From positions 1 to 45,134 of the forward strand of contig SYEV01000068.1 of the NCBI GenBank assembly GCA_005800655.1: a DNA stretch of 45,134 bases, written 5' to 3'. Below the pieces are notes generated by a model. It was given only the letters and a program-made list of their open reading frames with translations. It had not been told where the DNA came from and ran no database searches. Numbering within the stretch: position 1 is the stretch's first letter; every line of letters starts with the position of its first letter. Below are positions 39,577 to 45,134 of this stretch, piece after piece. The position numbers and the translations under genes were made by a program. The stretch comes from Bacteroidota bacterium. Its GTDB lineage: Bacteria > Bacteroidota > Bacteroidia > Chitinophagales > Chitinophagaceae.

Positions 39577-40494
39577 TTGAAAAAACAATTTAACAAACAA
39601 TACCAACTTGGTGCCCTACTTGCCATTACTGCAAGCTTTATCTGGTCAGGTAATTTTATTGTTTCAAGATATGCGATACATTTAGCAGGCCCGTTTAGCT
39701 TAACCTTTTTAAGATGGACCGTAGCCACCATAAGCATGTTCCCCTTTGCCTATAAAAATTTCAAGAACGAATTACCTATTTTCAAACAAAACAAAACCTA
39801 CTTTTTTTTAATGGGGTTGGTTGGTATTGCAATTTATAATAGCTTAATATATACTGCTGGGCATTACACCACGGCGATTAATATGGCACTTATTGGATCC
39901 ATTATCCATCCTATTGTTGCAACAGTGCTTGCAGCAATAGTGGTAAACGAAAAACTACATTGGAAAAATATATCAGGAATTATTTTAGGAATTATAGGTA
40001 TCCTGCTTTTGGTATCCAAGGGCGATATAAACAATATCATACAATTTAAATTTGCTGCAGGTGATTTGTGGATGGTTGCAGCAGGTTGTTGTTTTGGCAC
40101 TTACAATGTGTATGTAAAAAAAATGCCAGCTGGAATTTCATCAAATAGTTTTTTGCTTTGCATATTTGCCATTGGCGCTACCATCCTTTTACCATTTTCT
40201 TTATATGAGATGACCTATGTACAACCTATTCAATTTTCAGGTCAATTTGTTTTGATCATTATATATATAGGTATTGGCAATTCAACCATTGCTTACTTTT
40301 TATGGAATAGCGCTATCAGTAAGTTAGGCGTTGGTAAAACTGCGTTATTTGGTACGCTGATTCCTTTATTAAGTTCCATTGAAGCGGTTTTTGTGCTGAA
40401 TGAAACTTTCACCATGTTTCAAGCCATCAGCGGTTTAATCATATTATCAGGTATTATTATCAATACCTGGCCTTCAAAAAAAGTGCATGGATAA
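39577..40494 (+). CDS. EamA/DMT-superfamily transporter
   Basis: ORF extends from 39499 but overlaps the radical SAM gene; in-frame TTG at 39577 (MKKQFNKQYQLGALLAITASFIWSGNFIVSRYAIHLAGPFSLTFLRW) is more likely; ~10 TM. Confidence 0.88.
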   Translation: MKKQFNKQYQLGALLAITASFIWSGNFIVSRYAIHLAGPFSLTFLRWTVATISMFPFAYKNFKNELPIFKQNKTYFFLMGLVGIAIYNSLIYTAGHYTTAINMALIGSIIHPIVATVLAAIVVNEKLHWKNISGIILGIIGILLLVSKGDINNIIQFKFAAGDLWMVAAGCCFGTYNVYVKKMPAGISSNSFLLCIFAIGATILLPFSLYEMTYVQPIQFSGQFVLIIIYIGIGNSTIAYFLWNSAISKLGVGKTALFGTLIPLLSSIEAVFVLNETFTMFQAISGLIILSGIIINTWPSKKVHG

Positions 40495-41248
40495 TACAAT
40501 GATATTATTATGCTTTATTGCATTTGTTGCCGGATTTGTTGATGCGATTGTTGGCGGTGGTGGATTAATTCAAACACCAGCAGGATTAATTTTAATGCCC
40601 AACGAATCAGTCGCAAGCGTTATTGGTTCACTAAAAATACCTTCCTTCACCGGCACTTTTTTTGCCGCCAGAGAATACCTGCAAAAAGTTAAAATTCCCT
40701 TAAAAAGAATACTTCTTTTTACCAGCATAGCTTTTGCTGCATCATTTACAGGATCCTATTGCTTAACCATTGTGAGCAATTATTACATGAAACCCATAAT
40801 ATTTTTCGTGTTAGTGATCATTGCCATTTATACTTTCACAAAAAAAAGCTTAGGGCAATCCAATACGAATAATGCTTTGGTTTTTTCAACAAGTAAAGGC
40901 GCATTATTATGTTTGGCACTCGGTTTTTATGACGGTTTTATAGTTCCGGGTGCTGGAAGCTTATTAGTACTCGCTTTTATTAGCTTTTTAGGTTTTGATT
41001 TTTTACAAGCGAATGCACATGCCAAAGTGGTGAATTTGGCTACAAATCTTGGATCCATTGTATTATTTATCATTAAGGGAAGCATTATGTGGTCAATCGC
41101 GATACCCATGGCCATTTGTAATGCGGTTGGTGGTATACTTGGATCCAAGATGGCCATTCAAAAAGGTAATCAGTTTATTCGTACTGTTTTTTTAATTGTT
41201 ATTATTGCTACGCTTTGCAGATTGGGTTATGATGTATTTTTCCATTAA
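40487..41248 (+). CDS. TauE/SafE family sulfite exporter-like membrane protein
   Basis: 253 aa; FVDAIVGGGGLIQTPAGLILMP and FYDGFIVPGAGSLLVLAFI repeats. Confidence 0.92.
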   Translation: MDNTMILLCFIAFVAGFVDAIVGGGGLIQTPAGLILMPNESVASVIGSLKIPSFTGTFFAAREYLQKVKIPLKRILLFTSIAFAASFTGSYCLTIVSNYYMKPIIFFVLVIIAIYTFTKKSLGQSNTNNALVFSTSKGALLCLALGFYDGFIVPGAGSLLVLAFISFLGFDFLQANAHAKVVNLATNLGSIVLFIIKGSIMWSIAIPMAICNAVGGILGSKMAIQKGNQFIRTVFLIVIIATLCRLGYDVFFH

Positions 41249-41257
41249 TTTTAAGCT

Positions 41258-42040
41258 ATGGAATTAAATTTTGAACAACAAAAGAATATTAAAGCAGGAA
41301 TTTATACCACGCTAATTTGCGTATTACTCTCCTTGTTGTTTTTTATATTTAATTGGAACCAAGCTGCACCAACCATCCTTCCGCCTGAGCCGAGTTATAT
41401 GGAAGTGAATTTAGGCAATAGTGAAACAGGTGCTGGTGAAATCGCACCACAAAGTAAAGAGGCCCCATCCCCAGAAATAGGAAATTCAAAAATGGTAAAA
41501 GCAAATGCGAATACAAAAGCCATTAAAATTGATAATAGCGTTACAGATGAAAATGATGAAGCGATAAAATCATCCAATGCCAAAAATAAATTAAAATCGA
41601 CACCAGTTCCTCCTGCACCAAAACCAAAAGCTTTGATGGGTAAATATGCTGGTGGCAATGGGAAGGGCGGCAATAACCAAGACAGTTATAATGAGGTGAA
41701 AGACCAAGGTATTGCCGGAGGTAAAGGTGATCAAGGTGTTGCTAATGGAAGTATTAATGGTAAAAATTATTCTGGTGAAGGCGGTCCTTTTGTAACCAAA
41801 GGTGACAGACGTATTACCAAAGCCTACTTGTTTAATGGGGATGTGGAACCTGCCACTATTTATGCTGAAATTGAAGTAAATCCATCAGGCACTGGTCGCT
41901 TTGTACAAATTGTAAAAGGTTCTTCCTCCAACGATAGTAAATATAAAAAAGCAATTGTTCAATACTTAACTAAAATTAGTTTTAATACTTCCGACCACGT
42001 TTCTAATGTGACTGTTAAATTCAAGTTTGAAAACCAATAA
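41258..42040 (+). CDS. TonB-like energy transducer protein
   Basis: 260 aa; single N-terminal TM, low-complexity Pro/Lys/Asn/Gly linker, C-terminal TonB-like domain; upstream of folC. Confidence 0.7.
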   Translation: MELNFEQQKNIKAGIYTTLICVLLSLLFFIFNWNQAAPTILPPEPSYMEVNLGNSETGAGEIAPQSKEAPSPEIGNSKMVKANANTKAIKIDNSVTDENDEAIKSSNAKNKLKSTPVPPAPKPKALMGKYAGGNGKGGNNQDSYNEVKDQGIAGGKGDQGVANGSINGKNYSGEGGPFVTKGDRRITKAYLFNGDVEPATIYAEIEVNPSGTGRFVQIVKGSSSNDSKYKKAIVQYLTKISFNTSDHVSNVTVKFKFENQ

Positions 42041-42057
42041 AATTTTCAACAACTAAA

Positions 42058-43392
42058 ATGTCCTATCAAGACACTATAGACTATTTATATAGTCGCCTAC
42101 CCTTATTTAGTCGCATTGGCCCGGCTGCCATCAAGGCCGACTTACAAAACACCATTGCTATTTGTGATTTTTTAGGTAATCCTGAAAATAAATTTAAAAC
42201 AATTCATGTTGCAGGCACCAATGGGAAAGGTTCAACAAGTCATATGTTAGCATCTATATTCCAAGAGGCAGGATATAAAACCGGATTATACACTTCCCCG
42301 CACTTATATGATTTTAGAGAGCGCATCAAAGTAAATGGAATTATGTGCTCGGAAACATTTGTGACCACTTTTACCAATAAAATGAAACCATTTATTGAAA
42401 AAGTGGCACCCAGTTTTTTCGAAATTACCGTGGGTATGGCTTTTGAATACTTCGCTGATGAGAATGTTGATATCGCCATCATTGAAACAGGATTAGGAGG
42501 CAGATTAGATAGCACCAATGTAATTAATCCAATATTAAGTATCATTACCAATATAGGCATGGACCATATGGCCCTTCTTGGAGATACACTAGCAGAAATT
42601 GCGAATGAAAAAGCAGGTATCATTAAACAAGCTACCCCTGTTGTCATCAGCGAAGTCATTCCTGAGACAAAAAATATATTTGAACAAAAAGCAAGTAGCT
42701 CGAATTCCCCTATCTATTATGCAGAGGATTTTATTCAATTTAAATCCTTCCAATATAATTGGCAAACCTCCTTGTTTGAATTTAATCAACCACTGATTCA
42801 TTTATTAGATGCGCCCTTATTTCCAAAAATATTTACAGTGGAATGTGATTTGCCTGGCAAATACCAATATAAAAACTTGAAAGGTGTATTAGTCGCAATA
42901 CAAATACTAGCGACGATGGGCTGGCAACTAAGTGCTAGCAAAATTTTAAAGGGACTACTTCATGTGGGAAAGAATACAGGATTGATGGGTAGATGGGAAT
43001 GCATACAAACAAATCCAAGAATCATTTTAGATGTTGCCCATAATGAACACGGTATAAAAGCATTATTAGAACAATTGGACAGCCTACATTATGCACAATT
43101 ACATATCATAACAGGCATGGTCAAAGATAAGGATGTGAATGCCGTTTTAAATTTACTACCCAAAAAAGCGAAATACTATTTTACACAATCTCACATACCA
43201 AGAGCATTACCTGTTAGTGAATTAGCCAATAAAGCAAATGCCTTTGATTTAATCGGCAATCAATTTGAAAATGTCAATATTGCTTTACAAGCAGCAAATA
43301 AGATTGCCGTAACCAGTGATTTAATATTGGTGATTGGAAGTGTATTTTTGGTTGCCGAAGTGGACCGAAGCCAACTAAACAGAACGAATTAA
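42058..43392 (+). CDS. folC: Bifunctional folylpolyglutamate synthase/dihydrofolate synthase
   Basis: 444 aa; HVAGTNGKGSTSHMLASIFQEAGYKTGLYTSPHLYDFRERIKVNG; IIETGLGGRLDSTNVINP; LDVAHNEHG. Confidence 0.96.
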   Translation: MSYQDTIDYLYSRLPLFSRIGPAAIKADLQNTIAICDFLGNPENKFKTIHVAGTNGKGSTSHMLASIFQEAGYKTGLYTSPHLYDFRERIKVNGIMCSETFVTTFTNKMKPFIEKVAPSFFEITVGMAFEYFADENVDIAIIETGLGGRLDSTNVINPILSIITNIGMDHMALLGDTLAEIANEKAGIIKQATPVVISEVIPETKNIFEQKASSSNSPIYYAEDFIQFKSFQYNWQTSLFEFNQPLIHLLDAPLFPKIFTVECDLPGKYQYKNLKGVLVAIQILATMGWQLSASKILKGLLHVGKNTGLMGRWECIQTNPRIILDVAHNEHGIKALLEQLDSLHYAQLHIITGMVKDKDVNAVLNLLPKKAKYYFTQSHIPRALPVSELANKANAFDLIGNQFENVNIALQAANKIAVTSDLILVIGSVFLVAEVDRSQLNRTN

Positions 43393-43403
43393 AGTTATTT
43401 AAT

Positions 43404-43931
43404 TTACCAACCTTTTTGTTCGCATAAATTTTTGATATGGGCAATATGATGCTTTCCATGCCAAGAATAAATACAAAGCATATCCCACAAACTTACATCC
43501 GCTTTACGTTCAGGGTGGTATAATTTACATTGCCATTGTTCATCAGTCATAGACTCTAGTAAATTAACCCAACGGTGATGAAGTGCATGTAAAATTGTTG
43601 TTGAATAGTTCACAGGTGTATTTAATACATCTGCGGTATTTACCCAGGCATCCTGCTTGTAAGGCTTTATTGGAGGTGTTTCTTCTGTGAGTGCTAATTT
43701 AAATCGAATGAAAGCATTCATGTGACTATCCGCAATATGGCCAATCAACTGTTGAACAGTCCAACCACCTTCTCTATATGGCGTATCTAACTGTGCCTTA
43801 TCCAAATGCTGTATTGTAAATTCAATATCAGCTGGGGTAACCCTAATTTCATTGATCCATTGCTTTTTTGTTGCTTCAGAAAATGGCATAGACTCATATT
43901 TACCAATGGGATAACGCGGATCTGTTGTCAT
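43404..43931 (-). CDS. DinB/YfiT-family putative metal-dependent hydrolase
   Basis: 175 aa; DPRYPIGKYE, GWTVQQLIGHIADSHMNAFIRFKLAL, SWHGKHHIAHI metal-binding His. Confidence 0.9.
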   Translation of the reverse strand: MTTDPRYPIGKYESMPFSEATKKQWINEIRVTPADIEFTIQHLDKAQLDTPYREGGWTVQQLIGHIADSHMNAFIRFKLALTEETPPIKPYKQDAWVNTADVLNTPVNYSTTILHALHHRWVNLLESMTDEQWQCKLYHPERKADVSLWDMLCIYSWHGKHHIAHIKNLCEQKGW

Positions 43932-43974
43932 AGTATTTAATTAATCTTGTTTAAAATATTTTTATTGTCTTTTA

Positions 43975-44736
43975 TTAATCTTCCCTCCAAGCTTTGCCCG
44001 TGAGGTGTATAAACACATCTTCTAAATTTGCCTTTTTCACTTCCTTCACTTTTTCAAAACCGGATGCAACTAATTCATCAATGAGTGTATTGGGTGTATT
44101 AATTGCAATAATTTCACCACTATCAATAATAGCCACACGATCACACAAAACTTCCGCCTCATCCATATAATGTGTGGTAATGATTACTGTTGTTCCATTG
44201 TCCCTAATTTCCTTAATCAAATCCCATAAATTACGACGGGCTTGCGGATCAAGCCCAGTAGTGGGTTCATCTAAAAAAACAATGGTTGGCTTATTGATTA
44301 ATGTGGTTGCGATGGAGAATCTTTGTTTTTGGCCCCCACTTAATTGTTTAAATTTCGCATTCGCCTTATCGGATAAATTTACTTTATTTAGTAAGGACAA
44401 AGGATCAATATCAGTTTGATATAATCCAACAAACAATTCAATGAGTTCTGTTAAAGTTAAGCTGGGATAAAAGCCAGCTGTTTGTAATTGAACACCAATA
44501 ATTTTTTTAATTGATTCTGGCGCATCGTCAATACTTAATCCGTTCACCCAAATTTCTCCACTCGTTTTTTCTCTTAATGTTTCTATGATTTCTAAGGTAG
44601 TGGATTTGCCAGCACCATTGGGTCCTAAAAGTCCGAAAATTTCACCGGGATTCACTTCAAAACTAATCCCATTCACTGCTGTAAAATTGCCATATTTCTT
44701 AACCAAATTTTTAACGGTAATAATCGGTGTAGGCAT
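43975..44736 (-). CDS. ABC transporter ATP-binding protein
   Basis: 253 aa; Walker A GLLGPNGAGKSTT, signature LSGGQKQR, Walker B TIVFLDEPTTGLDPQARR. Confidence 0.95.
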   Translation of the reverse strand: MPTPIITVKNLVKKYGNFTAVNGISFEVNPGEIFGLLGPNGAGKSTTLEIIETLREKTSGEIWVNGLSIDDAPESIKKIIGVQLQTAGFYPSLTLTELIELFVGLYQTDIDPLSLLNKVNLSDKANAKFKQLSGGQKQRFSIATTLINKPTIVFLDEPTTGLDPQARRNLWDLIKEIRDNGTTVIITTHYMDEAEVLCDRVAIIDSGEIIAINTPNTLIDELVASGFEKVKEVKKANLEDVFIHLTGKAWRED

Positions 44737-44758
44737 GATACTTAGCTATTAATAATCA

Positions 44759-44789
44759 CAAATTTAACTGCTTTTGATCGCCTTGCAAA
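44759..44789 (-). promoter_or_regulatory. Canonical Bacteroidota promoter for the ABC ATPase (TTTG-N19-TAAATTTG)
   Basis: CAAATTTA at 44759-44766 (-7) and CAAA at 44786-44789 (-33), exact 19-nt spacing, 22 bp upstream of the ATG. Confidence 0.65.
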
Positions 44790-44812
44790 ATGAAAACTTA
44801 CGCAAGACCCCT

Positions 44813-44820
44813 TATCTTTG
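44813..44820 (+). promoter_or_regulatory. Putative -7 box (TATCTTTG) for purK
   Basis: TAnnTTTG match 17 bp upstream of the purK ATG; no clear -33 at canonical spacing. Confidence 0.4.
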
Positions 44821-44837
44821 TAAAAAGGTATAAATAA

Positions 44838-45134
44838 ATGAAAGTAGGAATTCTAGGTGGTGGACAATTGGGGCGCATGTTATTACAAGCTGCAACAAAC
44901 TATGATGTAACTACTTATGTTTTAGAAAACGACGCACACTGTCCTGCTGCTCATTTATGTCATCATTTTACCTTAGGCAATATTCAGGACTTTGATTCGG
45001 TCTATCATTTTGGAAAGCAATTAGACACGCTCACGATTGAAATTGAAGCAGTGAATGTAGAAGCGTTGGAAAAACTGGAACAAGAAGGTGTTAAAGTTTA
45101 CCCTACACCAGCTGCCATTCGAATTATAAAAAAT
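44838..45134 (+). CDS. purK: 5-(carboxyamino)imidazole ribonucleotide synthase PurK, N-terminal part (truncated by window end)
   Basis: Manual translation: MKVGILGGGQLGRMLLQAATNYDVTTYVLENDAHCPAAHLCHHFTLGNIQDFDSVYHFGKQLDTLTIEIEAVNVEALEKLEQEGVKVYPTPAAIRIIKN. Confidence 0.93.
   Translation, partial: MKVGILGGGQLGRMLLQAATNYDVTTYVLENDAHCPAAHLCHHFTLGNIQDFDSVYHFGKQLDTLTIEIEAVNVEALEKLEQEGVKVYPTPAAIRIIKN

Noticed and set aside
1-45134. CRISPR arrays, tRNA/rRNA genes, transposases, integrases, defence islands
   Set aside because: No direct-repeat/spacer arrays, cloverleaf-like intergenic sequence or recognisable mobile or defence proteins were seen by eye; intergenic gaps are short.

Overview
AT-rich Bacteroidota window, Chitinophagaceae-like by gene style. 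No RNA gene, CRISPR array or transposon was recognised. (A) About 1-20.6 kb is a minus-strand polysaccharide utilization locus (PUL). In transcription order it holds susC (apparently frameshifted), susD, a strong intrinsic-terminator hairpin, GH92, sulfatase, GH27, CE15-like esterase, GH95-like, GH105, an uncharacterised toroid-like protein that is a candidate lyase, a TIGR03805-like beta-helix protein, a TIGR03806-like diheme protein, and a DUF1080 fragment. Two near-identical LacI-type palindromes (CGAAAACGATTTCGT) lie upstream of susC and of the GH105 sub-operon. (B) 20.8-22.8 kb carries two plus-strand genes, DUF4350/GATase-like and DUF5009/acyltransferase-like. (C) 22.8-29.1 kb carries a PorP/SprF-like protein and a 1767-aa T9SS type-B adhesin with an internal ~580-bp triplicated module. 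(D) 29.2-45.1 kb is mostly housekeeping: rlmH, rhomboid, tilS, glnS, DUF4294, ccmF/ccmE-like, radical SAM, EamA, TauE/SafE, TonB-like, folC, DinB, ABC ATPase and partial purK. Main points for a second look: an in-frame DUF1080/carbamoyltransferase chimera at the left edge, a one-base frameshift in susC, the paired operator sites, the post-susCD terminator, a possible redox (3-keto-glycoside) arm of the PUL, and the unclassified candidate lyase. No wholly new system can be asserted from sequence alone.
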